Origin: CAYMUC01 sp964471865
GTDB taxonomy: Bacteria; Actinomycetota; Acidimicrobiia; Acidimicrobiales; Ilumatobacteraceae
NCBI GenBank assembly: GCA_964471865.1
Contig: CAYYHU010000025.1
Span: 1-30,796, forward strand
Reading direction: 5' to 3'
Length of the DNA: 30,796 nucleotides
Part shown: positions 16,066 through 23,422 of the stretch, piece after piece
Layout of the letters: each line of letters opens with the position of its first letter
Position numbering within the stretch: the stretch's first letter is position 1
Position numbers and translations under genes: made by a program
Notes under the pieces: model-generated
Seen by the model: only the letters and a program-made list of their open reading frames with translations
The model's database searches: none
What the model was told of the DNA's origin: nothing

Positions 16066-16481
16066 CGGGGACGATCCGTTCGTTGATCCTCGCGGCGGTG
16101 ATCACCGCAGCGACAGGATGCGCCACCACGATCGTGGAGGACACCTCACTCACGGTGCCCGAATCGACGAGCACCTCGACCACGGTGCTTCCCGAGGATC
16201 TCACCACGACCCTCGAAACCTTGATCGCGCAGATGTCGACGCTGTCCGAACTCGTCGTGGAGACCACCGGCGGAATCACCCAGGACCGTCTGGCCTCGAT
16301 CGAAGCCCTGTGGGAACAGGCCCGCAGAGAACTCGAAGTCGTTCGTCCCGACGTGATCGATGACATGCAGCGCATGATCGACATGTCCCGCCTGGCCGTA
16401 GAACGACGCCGACCGGCCGAAGCCGACAAAGCCGTGTCGTTTCTGGCTCCCGTGGTGGCCAACGTCATCTCGTCGCTGTGA
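16062..16481 (+). CDS. Small putative lipoprotein, unknown function
   Basis: A 139-residue product from a GTG start that overlaps the regulator's stop (GTGA), so it is probably translated with it. The N-terminus TIRSLILAAVITAATGC is a signal sequence ending in a lipobox-like ATGC with Cys20 as the likely lipid site; Ala at -3 is a weak match. A Ser/Thr-rich stretch (about 29-50) is followed by helical, coiled-coil-like sequence (about 50-120; DRLASIEALWEQARRELEVV and RMIDMSRLAVERRRPAEADK). No family was recognised. The link to a metalloregulator suggests an envelope role in metal homeostasis, which is only inference. Confidence 0.65.
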   Translation: MTGTIRSLILAAVITAATGCATTIVEDTSLTVPESTSTSTTVLPEDLTTTLETLIAQMSTLSELVVETTGGITQDRLASIEALWEQARRELEVVRPDVIDDMQRMIDMSRLAVERRRPAEADKAVSFLAPVVANVISSL

Positions 16482-16485
16482 CCCC

Positions 16486-16500
16486 AGCGCCCCGGGCGCT
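16486..16500. terminator. GC-rich palindromic hairpin between convergent genes
   Basis: AGCGCCC-C-GGGCGCT is a perfect 7-base inverted repeat around one base. It fills nearly the whole 18-base gap between the lipoprotein stop and the helD stop. It lacks a T-tract, so it would act as an I-shaped terminator for both strands. Confidence 0.55.
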
Positions 16501-18659
16501 CAGGAGGCGGCAGCGCCTGGAGACCGCGCCGGAAGCATGGCGGCGGGAAGCGCCTCGGCGTGGACCACGCACAACCGTTGGGTCGCTCGTGTGAGCGCCA
16601 CATAGAGCGCCCTGAGACCCTGAGGTCCCGACGCCACGATCCGAGCCGGCTCCACGACGACCGTCGCGTCGAGTTCGAGTCCCTTCACGAGTCCCACTGG
16701 CACCACTGTCACCCCGGAATCGAGTCCACCTCGGGTGGCGCGGCCGTGTTCGATACCGGCGGAATCGAGCGCAGCACAGACCGCATCCACCTCACCATCG
16801 GGGCAGATGACCCCCACTGTCCCACCTTCGAGCTCTTCGACCAGGCGCCGGGTTCGCACAGCGACCTCGGCTTCCAGTCGGTCCGGGGACACATCGACGA
16901 TGTCGGGCGCGCTGTCGCCCACCCGCACGGCTCTCGGGGCTCGAAGGCCCGGAGCAGCCGCTTCCATGACTCGATCGGCGAGTTCCATGATCTGTTCAGG
17001 AATCCGATATCCCACCGACAGTCCCACCACTCGGGGAGCGCGATGGTCCGGCAGATGCGCCAAGACGTCATCCCATGACGACGGAGCATGAGTGCCGGTG
17101 GCTTGGGCGAGATCGCCCACCAGCGTCATCGCTCCGTTGAGGGAGCGCCGAGCCGCCATCCGCAACTGCATCGGGGTGAAGTCCTGGACCTCGTCGATGA
17201 CGAGATGACCATAGGTGCGGATCTCGTCGCTTTCGTCGATCTTCCCGTGACGTTGCGGCCGGGGACCCAAGACGAAACGGGCCTCGTCGAGGAGAGGAAG
17301 ATCCGCTTCGCTCCAACGCACCCCTGAGACCACTGAAGACCGCTCTCGGAACAGCGACTCCCAGTCGACCTCATCGAGATGATCACTCGCCGCCAGGCGT
17401 AACAAGGCTCGCGACCCGAAGAGGTCATGAAGCAGTTCGGTCGGAGTCAGCACCGGCCACATGCGCTCCAGAGCGATTCGTAGATCCGGATGACCACGCA
17501 ACTCCTCACGAATCTGACGCGTCTCGATCGAACCATCCCGCCAGGTCGAGGCCAAGGCCGAATAAAGCTCTTGCTCCACGAACCGACGGGCCGCGTTGTG
17601 ACGTCGGTAGCGACGTCGTGCCGCTTTGACGATACGCACCGACTCTGTCGCTCGCAGTCGCACGAAACCGGTACGAAACGGCACCACGATGTCCTCTCGC
17701 AAGGGCCGCTGCCGATCGCGAACGGCCTTGGCGATCACCGCTGCCATCACCGGCGATCCCTTCACCCGCGCCGCGCGCGGCGTGTCGACACTGCCGAGAC
17801 GGGCATCGGGGACGAGGTCGGCGAGCATCACCTGATCCACGCCCGTTTCACCCAGAGACGGCAGGACCCGTTCGATGTAGCGCAGGAAGACCCGGTTGGG
17901 TCCGATGACGAGGACACCTTGGTCCTCGAGGGGAAAGCGGTGGGTGTAGAGCAGATACGCCGCCCGGTGCAATGCGACGACGGTCTTGCCGGTTCCTGGT
18001 CCTCCTTGGACGATCAGCACCCCATGGGGGGAGGACCTGATGATCTCGTCCTGTTCCGCCTGGATCGTGGCGACGATGTCTCCGAGTTGACCGGTGCGAC
18101 CTCGCTCGAGAGCTGCGATCAGCGTGGAGTATCCGCGAAGCGATGCATGGTCGGAACTCGCCAGGCCCTCGTCCTGTCCGATACCGAGGTGCCCCTCACC
18201 GAACAGTTCGTCCTCGAGACCCAGAACCTGGCGCCCCTGGACCGAGAAATGTCGGCGCCGCACCAGCCCCATCGGGTCGCGCCCCGTAGCCCGGTAGAAG
18301 GGTTCGGCCACAGGTGCTCGCCAATCGACCACGACAGGTTCACGATCGGCATCGGCCACGGCGAGACGGCCGATATGAAAACTCTCCACCGCGTCGCTTT
18401 CACCGGCGTCGGGCGACTCGTTGTGGCGGTCGATACGACCAAAGACCAACGCCGCATCACCGAGATCGAGTTGCACCAACCGGTTGACGATGGCCTCGTC
18501 GAACACATCCCGTTCGTAGCGAGCCTGAAACGTTCCCCCGAGTCCGGCCTCGGACAGGTTGCGCAGTTTCCACGCGTCGAGCCGGGACGACTCCAGACAG
18601 GCATACGCGTGATCCACATAGGCCTGCTCGGCGGGCAGTTCAGGATGGTGCTGGGTCAT
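16500..18659 (-). CDS. helD: HelD-type UvrD-like helicase, RNA polymerase recycling factor
   Basis: A 719-residue SF1-type ATPase. The actinobacterial HelD features are in order: an N-terminal helical arm (about 8-58), FGRIDRH...FHIGRLA...VVDWRAPVAEPFY (73-122), a Q-like motif AEQDEIIR (201-208), Walker A GGPGTGKT (219-226), and late motifs VIDEVQDFT, VGLSVGYR, GLVKGLELDATVV and YVALTRATQRL. HelD enters RNA polymerase channels, frees stalled polymerase from nucleic acid, and in mycobacteria and Streptomyces relatives (HelR) protects against rifamycins. A minus-strand TAGGAT at 18719-18724 could be its -10, giving an about 50-base leader with GGAGGG; this promoter is uncertain. It is convergent with the lipoprotein gene across a hairpin. 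Confidence 0.92.
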   Translation of the reverse strand: MTQHHPELPAEQAYVDHAYACLESSRLDAWKLRNLSEAGLGGTFQARYERDVFDEAIVNRLVQLDLGDAALVFGRIDRHNESPDAGESDAVESFHIGRLAVADADREPVVVDWRAPVAEPFYRATGRDPMGLVRRRHFSVQGRQVLGLEDELFGEGHLGIGQDEGLASSDHASLRGYSTLIAALERGRTGQLGDIVATIQAEQDEIIRSSPHGVLIVQGGPGTGKTVVALHRAAYLLYTHRFPLEDQGVLVIGPNRVFLRYIERVLPSLGETGVDQVMLADLVPDARLGSVDTPRAARVKGSPVMAAVIAKAVRDRQRPLREDIVVPFRTGFVRLRATESVRIVKAARRRYRRHNAARRFVEQELYSALASTWRDGSIETRQIREELRGHPDLRIALERMWPVLTPTELLHDLFGSRALLRLAASDHLDEVDWESLFRERSSVVSGVRWSEADLPLLDEARFVLGPRPQRHGKIDESDEIRTYGHLVIDEVQDFTPMQLRMAARRSLNGAMTLVGDLAQATGTHAPSSWDDVLAHLPDHRAPRVVGLSVGYRIPEQIMELADRVMEAAAPGLRAPRAVRVGDSAPDIVDVSPDRLEAEVAVRTRRLVEELEGGTVGVICPDGEVDAVCAALDSAGIEHGRATRGGLDSGVTVVPVGLVKGLELDATVVVEPARIVASGPQGLRALYVALTRATQRLCVVHAEALPAAMLPARSPGAAAS

Positions 18660-18718
18660 GTGTCGCGATCGCCCTCCGTCACCGCCGTGGGGATTCCAGA
18701 TCGGGAAACGGTCGAGAG

Positions 18719-18724
18719 ATCCTA
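18719..18724 (-). promoter_or_regulatory. Possible -10 element of helD
   Basis: TAGGAT on the minus strand about 60 bases before the helD ATG, giving a leader with GGAGGG about 12 bases from the start. No clear -35 was seen. Confidence 0.3.
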
Positions 18725-18808
18725 CCGGCGGGTGCGCGAAACACGGTGCGGAGGCAGCACCGGTCTCGCGCGTCTCACTCCCACATCATCGGTGTGCACG
18801 CCCCTGAC

Positions 18809-19426
18809 GTGGTCCGTCGTCGACGAAGCGGGTTTCCTGGACGCCGGGGACCCGGCCGGGCTCAGATCCTGACCGCGCTCGTGCTCAGCTCCTGCGCGAC
18901 GGCGATCGACGACCTCCCGGGAGGACTGCCGCGCCCCACGCCAGCGGTGGCAACAGCTGAGAACTCCTCGGGGCTCCGGCACAGCGCGACACCGGTTGCT
19001 GAGGATCTCGCCTCGGCGATACCTCGGCTCTTTGGAATCTGGCTCGAATGCACCTACCAACCTTCTGAGTGCGAGGTCGACTCGCTCGCGGCCCCCACCA
19101 GTGACGCCCATCAGGTCTTCTCCGCCGAGTTCGACACTTGGGCTCGCGACGGTCGCTTCGCCATCACCGCGTCGCCACCGCCCCGAGTTGTCGTCGAATC
19201 TCTGCGCCGCGTCGACGCCGACCATGCCGATGCCACCTGGTGTTGGATCGATGATCTCGTGGTGGTCGCGGCGTCTCGATCGAGCGGCGCCCATGCGGTC
19301 TTCGACGACAACGTGATGACCCTGCGATGGAGATGGTCTCTCGAGTCCAGTCCGGGCGGATGGAGAATCGCCGACATCGACATGGTCGATTGGGAGATGG
19401 GATCCGCCAGTTGGTGCCGACCATGA
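18809..19426 (+). CDS. Putative secreted/lipoprotein, unknown function
   Basis: The start is uncertain: GTG codons at 18746, 18794 and 18809 are all in frame. 18809 gives 205 residues with a basic n-region (VVRRRRSGFPGRRGPGR), a short hydrophobic core (ILTALVL) and SSCA, so Cys29 may be lipidated. The mature part has a helix-rich middle (AEDLASAIPRLFGIWLECTY) and a C-terminal strand-rich part ending WRWSLESSPGGWRIADIDMV. That ending looks like the last strands of an NTF2/SnoaL-like domain, although this fold call is a guess from pattern. The TGA overlaps the next gene's ATG (ATGA), so the two secreted proteins are made together and may act as partners. Confidence 0.6.
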   Translation: MVRRRRSGFPGRRGPGRAQILTALVLSSCATAIDDLPGGLPRPTPAVATAENSSGLRHSATPVAEDLASAIPRLFGIWLECTYQPSECEVDSLAAPTSDAHQVFSAEFDTWARDGRFAITASPPPRVVVESLRRVDADHADATWCWIDDLVVVAASRSSGAHAVFDDNVMTLRWRWSLESSPGGWRIADIDMVDWEMGSASWCRP

Positions 19427-20343
19427 CATCCACGATCACCTCAAGCGGTCAGCAGCCATCGCAGTACCGATCACTACAGCATCACATGACGAGTTCGACC
19501 CCGGGTCTTCATCGGCGCCCACGGCGAATCGCGGCGCTCAGCGCGATCGTCGTGACGTTCATATCGGTCGCTGGAGCGGTAGCAGGCCGATACGAGCCCG
19601 CCGACGCGTCAGCGAGCGGGGGAACGATCCCGGGGGGAATCACGGCCGGAGTGTCATTTGGGACGCCACCGATTCCGGGCACTCCCACTGCGGGTGACTG
19701 CCGCTTCGAACTCGCGCGGCCTGTGGATGTCGAGTTCGGCCAATCCGAACCCACTTCGCGCTGGTTCGATGGCCGGCGCTACTGGCTGTACGACGAGATC
19801 TGTGACGGCATCGTCGACACCCTCTGGATTCCTGAGATGACCCCGAACACTCTCGGCCTTGACGCCACCGCTCATGTGTCGCGGCTTCTGCCCGCTCCAC
19901 GGCCGGCCCTGGCCCCACCGTCGTCACGACTGGTGGTCCAGATTCCGGCGTGGTTCTGGACCGACCCACACATGTGGCAGCCGGTGGAAGCCACAGCCTG
20001 GGTGCCCACTCCCGCGGGGATCTTGTGGGCCACCGCCCGAGCGCGGCCAACGCGGCTGCGTCTCGATGTCAGCGACGCTCACGGCTTGCGTCGCCACGAC
20101 TGCGCCGGCCCCGGACCGATATGGCAGCCAGCCGATGGGGATCGACGAGGCTCATCGTGTCAGATGGTCTTCACCACGACCCGGGGCCGGTCAGGACACC
20201 GAGCTCCTGACGTGACGATGTCGGTGTCGTGGTCGGTGGACTGGTGGTCCTCGACGGGGCAATCGGGCCATGTCGGACAGCTCACGACCTCGACTGCCGT
20301 ACCCGTTCGTGTTCAGGAGATCCTCGCCCTCGTGTCCGGATGA
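19423..20343 (+). CDS. Secreted Trp-rich protein of an uncharacterised actinobacterial family
   Basis: A 306-residue exported protein. The start at 19423 overlaps the preceding stop by four bases; no closer start fits. A basic stretch (HRRPRRIAALSAIVVTFISV, about residues 26-45) forms a signal peptide with a likely cleavage near ADASA. The mature protein is rich in Gly, Pro and Trp. The core IPAWFWTDPHMWQPVEATAW and the C-terminal SVSWSVDWWSSTGQSGH resemble actinobacterial secreted proteins of unknown role, often mislabelled as ATP/GTP-binding protein, that look like a degraded PKD-type fold. I see no nucleotide-binding motif. Four cysteines (in GDCRFE, DEICDG, HDCAG and GSSCQ) may form disulfides. 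No pilus or secretion genes are visible nearby. Confidence 0.7.
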   Translation: MTSTITSSGQQPSQYRSLQHHMTSSTPGLHRRPRRIAALSAIVVTFISVAGAVAGRYEPADASASGGTIPGGITAGVSFGTPPIPGTPTAGDCRFELARPVDVEFGQSEPTSRWFDGRRYWLYDEICDGIVDTLWIPEMTPNTLGLDATAHVSRLLPAPRPALAPPSSRLVVQIPAWFWTDPHMWQPVEATAWVPTPAGILWATARARPTRLRLDVSDAHGLRRHDCAGPGPIWQPADGDRRGSSCQMVFTTTRGRSGHRAPDVTMSVSWSVDWWSSTGQSGHVGQLTTSTAVPVRVQEILALVSG

Positions 20344-20356
20344 GCCCCCGATCCTG

Positions 20357-20362
20357 TACCGT
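20357..20362 (+). promoter_or_regulatory. Possible -10 element of cspA
   Basis: TACCGT lies 52 bases before the cspA ATG and would give a leader of roughly 46 bases containing AGAAGGAA. Cold-shock genes usually have leaders, so this fits, but the -35 (TGTCCG region) is poor. Confidence 0.35.
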
Positions 20363-20414
20363 CTCCCCCAACACCGTCGCCACAGGGCGACCAGAAGGAA
20401 AGCAGCAGGCCATC

Positions 20415-20615
20415 ATGCCCACCGGCGTCGTCAAGTTTTTCAACGCTCAGAAGGGTTTCGGGTTCATCTCCCGTGACGGGGATTCCGACGTCTTTGTCCA
20501 TTTCAGCAACATCAGCGGTTCGGGCTACCGGACGCTGGAAGAGGGCCAGACCGTCGAGTACGAACTCGGCGAAGGCCGCAAGGGCCTCGAGGCCCAAAAC
20601 GTTCGCGTCGTCTGA
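20415..20615 (+). CDS. cspA: Cold-shock domain protein (CspA family)
   Basis: A 66-residue single cold-shock domain, the normal family length. It starts MPTGVVKFFNAQKGFGFISR and carries RNP1 KGFGFI (13-18) and RNP2 VFVHF (26-30), followed by a strand with VEYELGEGRKGLEAQNV. It binds single-stranded RNA or DNA and melts RNA structure at low temperature or during growth. An AGAAGGAAA site stands about 15 bases before the ATG; a longer upstream reading lacks support. A strong hairpin follows the stop. Confidence 0.95.
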   Translation: MPTGVVKFFNAQKGFGFISRDGDSDVFVHFSNISGSGYRTLEEGQTVEYELGEGRKGLEAQNVRVV

Positions 20616-20652
20616 TCGACGCCACCACGCCACGGCGCCGGCACGTGTGATC

Positions 20653-20676
20653 CTCAGTGGTCGTCAGACCGCTGAG
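20653..20676. terminator. Ten-base-pair hairpin at the cspA/PPOX convergent junction
   Basis: CTCAGTGGTC and GACCGCTGAG pair over ten positions with a single G-T wobble and a GTCA loop. The hairpin lies 37 bases after cspA and spans the stop codon of the opposing PPOX gene. No T-tract follows on either strand. Confidence 0.6.
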
Positions 20677-21008
20677 TGATCCGGACCCCGGCGATGCCAT
20701 ATTGCCGATTCGATGGCGATGATGACGAGATCTGAGACCTCAGGGTCGAGGCGCGCCTGTCCGTCGGCGACGAGGACGAAACCCTCGGGATCATCATGGG
20801 CCGGAGGCCAGATCATCGTGACCTGAGGACGTTCGGTGACGTTGCGCACCGAGCCCTCACCCGCCCGCACTCGGGCGGTCGCGCGCTCGACGTAGGGATG
20901 AACCTGCGCGATCTTGGGCCGGGGGCCCGCTCCGACCGTGATCAGATAGGCCAGGGGTCGATCCTGCGCTGCGGCGCCGAGATCATCGGGGTCGACCGGA
21001 ATACTCAT
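20664..21008 (-). CDS. PPOX-fold (pyridoxamine 5'-phosphate oxidase-like) protein
   Basis: A 114-residue split-barrel flavin or F420-type protein. The pattern RPLAYLITVGAGPRPKIAQV near the start, RNVTERPQVTMIWPP in the middle and GFVLVADGQARLD after it match small PPOX-class proteins, whose members bind FMN, F420 or heme and often act as reductases. The specific cofactor cannot be read by eye. The ATG overlaps the esterase stop by four bases (ATGA), so the two are translationally coupled. The stop lies inside the terminator-like hairpin shared with cspA. Confidence 0.75.
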   Translation of the reverse strand: MSIPVDPDDLGAAAQDRPLAYLITVGAGPRPKIAQVHPYVERATARVRAGEGSVRNVTERPQVTMIWPPAHDDPEGFVLVADGQARLDPEVSDLVIIAIESAIWHRRGPDHSAV

Positions 21009-21934
21009 GCCAGTGCGTGTCGAAGGGCAGCGACGGAGTCCTCGATCGCCCGTCGACCCAGTGCCGTCGACGGGAACTGCGTCAAGGCGTGGATGCCTCC
21101 TTCGACGTCGATGTGGGTGACGGCGACGCCTGCGGCAGCGAGAGCACTCGCATACGCCGATCCTTCATCACGCAGGGGATCGAATTCGGCGGTGATCACC
21201 AATGCCGCAGGCAGATCACCATGTGACGATGCGGCGAGGGGCGCTACGCGCCAGTCCTGTCGAAGTCCCGGCGACACGTAGTGGTCAAAGAACCAGCTCA
21301 TCAAGTCGGCGGTCAACAAATACCCCTCGCCGTTGGCTCGATACGACGGCCACCTCTCGGGCTGGGTATCCACGACAGGGCAGATCAGCAACTGGAACGC
21401 GAGGTCGGGTCGGCCGTGTTCCCGGGCCAGGAGTGCGACCACAGCCGCCAGGTTCCCTCCGGCTGAATCTCCACCCACGGCGATCCGTGAGGGATCCACA
21501 CCCAGACCTTCGGCCTCGGCAGCGACCCACCTCGTCACCTCCCACGAATCTTCGACCGCTGCGGGGAACCCATGTTCCGGGGCCAGGCGGTAGTCCACGC
21601 TGAACACGACGATGCCAGCTCCCTGGCAGAGCTCGCGACAGATCGGGTCATGGCTGTCGAGGCTGCCCACCACCCAACCGCCGCCATGGAAATAGATCAG
21701 TGCTCCCACCGGCGCGTCGACCGTCGCGATCGGACGGTAGATCCTCACCGGAATCGTTCCCGACCCAGCGGGCACCTCCTTCTCGTGGACCGAAGCGACC
21801 TCGGGACCGGGTTCTCCCATGGCCGAGAATTGGGCCCTCGCCATCTCGGGAGTGATGTCTGACCAGGGTGGGGCACCAGCCGAAGCCTCGGCCATCATGT
21901 CGAGAAGAACTTGGTATTCCGGATGAACGGGCAT
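21005..21934 (-). CDS. Alpha/beta hydrolase, HSL-type esterase
   Basis: A 309-residue hydrolase of the hormone-sensitive-lipase family. HGGGWVVG (83-90) forms the oxyanion hole, Ser157 lies in GDSAG (155-159), Asp252 in EFDPLRDEG and His282 in EGGIHALTQF complete the triad. It would hydrolyse short-chain esters or lactones; the substrate is unknown. The start at 21934 (MPVHPEYQ) follows a GGGGAG site by about six bases and is preferred over an ATG 42 bases upstream. It is coupled to the PPOX-like gene downstream, suggesting a two-gene unit, and it is divergent from the YbgC-like gene. Confidence 0.9.
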   Translation of the reverse strand: MPVHPEYQVLLDMMAEASAGAPPWSDITPEMARAQFSAMGEPGPEVASVHEKEVPAGSGTIPVRIYRPIATVDAPVGALIYFHGGGWVVGSLDSHDPICRELCQGAGIVVFSVDYRLAPEHGFPAAVEDSWEVTRWVAAEAEGLGVDPSRIAVGGDSAGGNLAAVVALLAREHGRPDLAFQLLICPVVDTQPERWPSYRANGEGYLLTADLMSWFFDHYVSPGLRQDWRVAPLAASSHGDLPAALVITAEFDPLRDEGSAYASALAAAGVAVTHIDVEGGIHALTQFPSTALGRRAIEDSVAALRHALA

Positions 21935-22020
21935 GGTCGACTCCCCCTGGTCGGCGGGCCTCGGCGAGGCCGTCACCGCAGGTTAGGCCACGATCTGAGG
22001 CCTTTGGAATGCCGGAACGA

Positions 22021-22026
22021 TACGGT
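22021..22026 (+). promoter_or_regulatory. Candidate -10 element of the YbgC-like gene (leaderless)
   Basis: TACGGT with 6 bases to the GTG at 22033 and no ribosome-binding site between. Confidence 0.45.
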
Positions 22027-22032
22027 CATGGG

Positions 22033-22464
22033 GTGCGTCTGACCGTGTCCCCCGAGACCCTCCCCGAGTGGTATGTGTTCTCCCACGACATCCGGGTCCG
22101 CTTCGCCGAGACCGACGCCATGGGCATCGTGCATCACAGTCGCTATCTGCCCTATCTCGAAGAGGCTCGAGTCGCCTATCTGCGTCATCTCGGCCATCCC
22201 TATGGCGAGATGCGAGCCGACGGGGTCGACTACGCGGTCCTCGAATGTCAGATGCGTTACATCCAACCGGTTCGCTTCGACGAGGTGATCACCGTGCATC
22301 TGCGACTGGCTGCTGCGACCCGGGCGACGTTCCAGATGGCGTATCTGATCACCGCCGGCGCAACAACGCGTTCGACCGCGGTCACCGTCCATGGATGCGT
22401 CGATGCCCAAGGACGCCCGACTCGACTACCGGCGTGGCTACGGGCACTCGCCAACGACGTCTGA
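22033..22464 (+). CDS. YbgC/4HBT-family acyl-CoA thioesterase
   Basis: A 143-residue hotdog-fold protein. The segment RVRFAETDAMGIVHHSRYLP (21-40) is the YbgC signature, with Asp28 as the catalytic residue; YLEEARVAYL and a Q-M-R-Y-I-Q-P segment follow as usual. Such enzymes hydrolyse acyl-CoA or 4-hydroxybenzoyl-CoA-like thioesters as tetramers. I chose GTG at 22033 because TACGGT lies six bases ahead; an ATG at 22009 would add eight residues and has a distant GAGG. The last 27 bases overlap the end of the opposing lipoprotein gene. Confidence 0.88.
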   Translation: MRLTVSPETLPEWYVFSHDIRVRFAETDAMGIVHHSRYLPYLEEARVAYLRHLGHPYGEMRADGVDYAVLECQMRYIQPVRFDEVITVHLRLAAATRATFQMAYLITAGATTRSTAVTVHGCVDAQGRPTRLPAWLRALANDV

Positions 22465-23217
22465 GACGACGCTGAGGAACAGATCGACGCGGCCCGATCC
22501 GGCTGCGGTCACCGTGTAGGAAAACGCCCTCGTCGCATCGACTCCGGTGATCGTCACGAGGTCATCACCGGTGACAGGCTGTTCACCACAGATCGTCCAG
22601 TCCGACAGCGTGTCGGTGTCGAGACGATCCCGAACCCAGGCGGCCACGGCCGCGGAGTCGGCGTGATACGCCATCGTGTAGTGCTCCACCCGATCGGCTT
22701 GTGAACCAGTCTCGGACAGCAGCAGCGATACTTCGGGAACCGGCAGGCCTCCGAGCGCTCCGGTTGCGTCCAGCGCCGAGACATCGAGAGGGCCCGAGGC
22801 GAGACTGTCCTCGAGAAACACCGCCTCCCAGACCGCTGCGTCGATGCGGTCGCCGGTTTCGAGTCCGAGGGCCTCGCGTAGCGATGCGATCCGAGCCATG
22901 GTCTGAGGCCCGAAATCACCGTCGACGGCGGCGCGATACCCCCACAGAGTGACGAGTCGTTGAGCGACGCGAACCAGATCGGGGTCACTTTCGGGACCGA
23001 TGTCGGGGAGATCGGAGATACGAGCGGCCGCGGGCACCACCGTCGTTACTTCCACCGTGGTGGTCGGCGCCGTGGACGCCGGAGTCGAAGCCGCAACGGT
23101 CGTGGTGCTGGTCCTCGGAGTGCCGTCACCAAAGAGCGAACATCCCGAGACCGCCACCAATGCCACGGCGGTCATAGCGGCCATCAGTGCCCGACGACCT
23201 GGAGAGCCACCATTCAT
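22438..23217 (-). CDS. Putative lipoprotein with a peptidoglycan-binding-like domain
   Basis: A 259-residue exported protein from the ATG at 23217: MNGGSPGRRALMAAMTAVAL then VAVSGC, a lipobox with Cys26. A Thr/Ala-rich linker (about 33-60) is followed by a PG_binding_1-like helical segment (about 80-135, with YRAAVDGDFGPQTMARIASL). An unrecognised C-terminal domain with one further Cys pair (in TICGEQ and VGECP) closes the protein. It may anchor in the membrane and touch the cell wall. A longer start at 23322 has a TAGTCT hexamer six bases upstream. That start would add 35 residues with three cysteines ahead of the signal peptide, or else mark a transcript start with a 105-base leader. The start is therefore uncertain. 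Confidence 0.7.
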   Translation of the reverse strand: MNGGSPGRRALMAAMTAVALVAVSGCSLFGDGTPRTSTTTVAASTPASTAPTTTVEVTTVVPAAARISDLPDIGPESDPDLVRVAQRLVTLWGYRAAVDGDFGPQTMARIASLREALGLETGDRIDAAVWEAVFLEDSLASGPLDVSALDATGALGGLPVPEVSLLLSETGSQADRVEHYTMAYHADSAAVAAWVRDRLDTDTLSDWTICGEQPVTGDDLVTITGVDATRAFSYTVTAAGSGRVDLFLSVVSDVVGECP

Positions 23218-23328
23218 CGATGAACGCCGAACAAGTCGGGTCATACGGCACCACGGGAAACAACCACCGAACCGTCGACTCGTCGACCCGAGCTCCGGGT
23301 GCCCGCCCCCTGTGCACACCATGAGCCG

Positions 23329-23334
23329 AGACTA
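23329..23334 (-). promoter_or_regulatory. Candidate -10 element of the PG-binding lipoprotein gene
   Basis: TAGTCT on the minus strand, 6 bases from the ATG at 23322. It either makes that ATG a leaderless start or gives the 23217 start a 105-base leader. Confidence 0.4.
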
Positions 23335-23339
23335 CCGCT

Positions 23340-23352
23340 CCCCGACTCGGGG
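23340..23352. promoter_or_regulatory. Palindrome at the -35 position of the lipoprotein promoter
   Basis: CCCCGA-C-TCGGGG is a perfect inverted repeat. It lies just upstream of the minus-strand TAGTCT, where the spacer and -35 would be, so it could be an operator. It could also terminate the upstream minus-strand gene. Confidence 0.3.
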
Positions 23353-23374
23353 GTCTGGGCGCGACGGTCGAGGT

Positions 23375-23410
23375 TCGATGTCGGGGTCGAGGCCTAGTCT
23401 CGATGTCGGG
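23375..23410. repeat. Two 11-base direct repeats with a 25-base period
   Basis: TCGATGTCGGG occurs at 23375-23385 and 23400-23410, upstream of the lipoprotein promoter on the minus strand. Two copies on the same DNA face spacing could bind a regulator, but in GC-rich DNA such a pair may also be chance. Confidence 0.35.
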
Positions 23411-23422
23411 TGTGGCTCCGGC

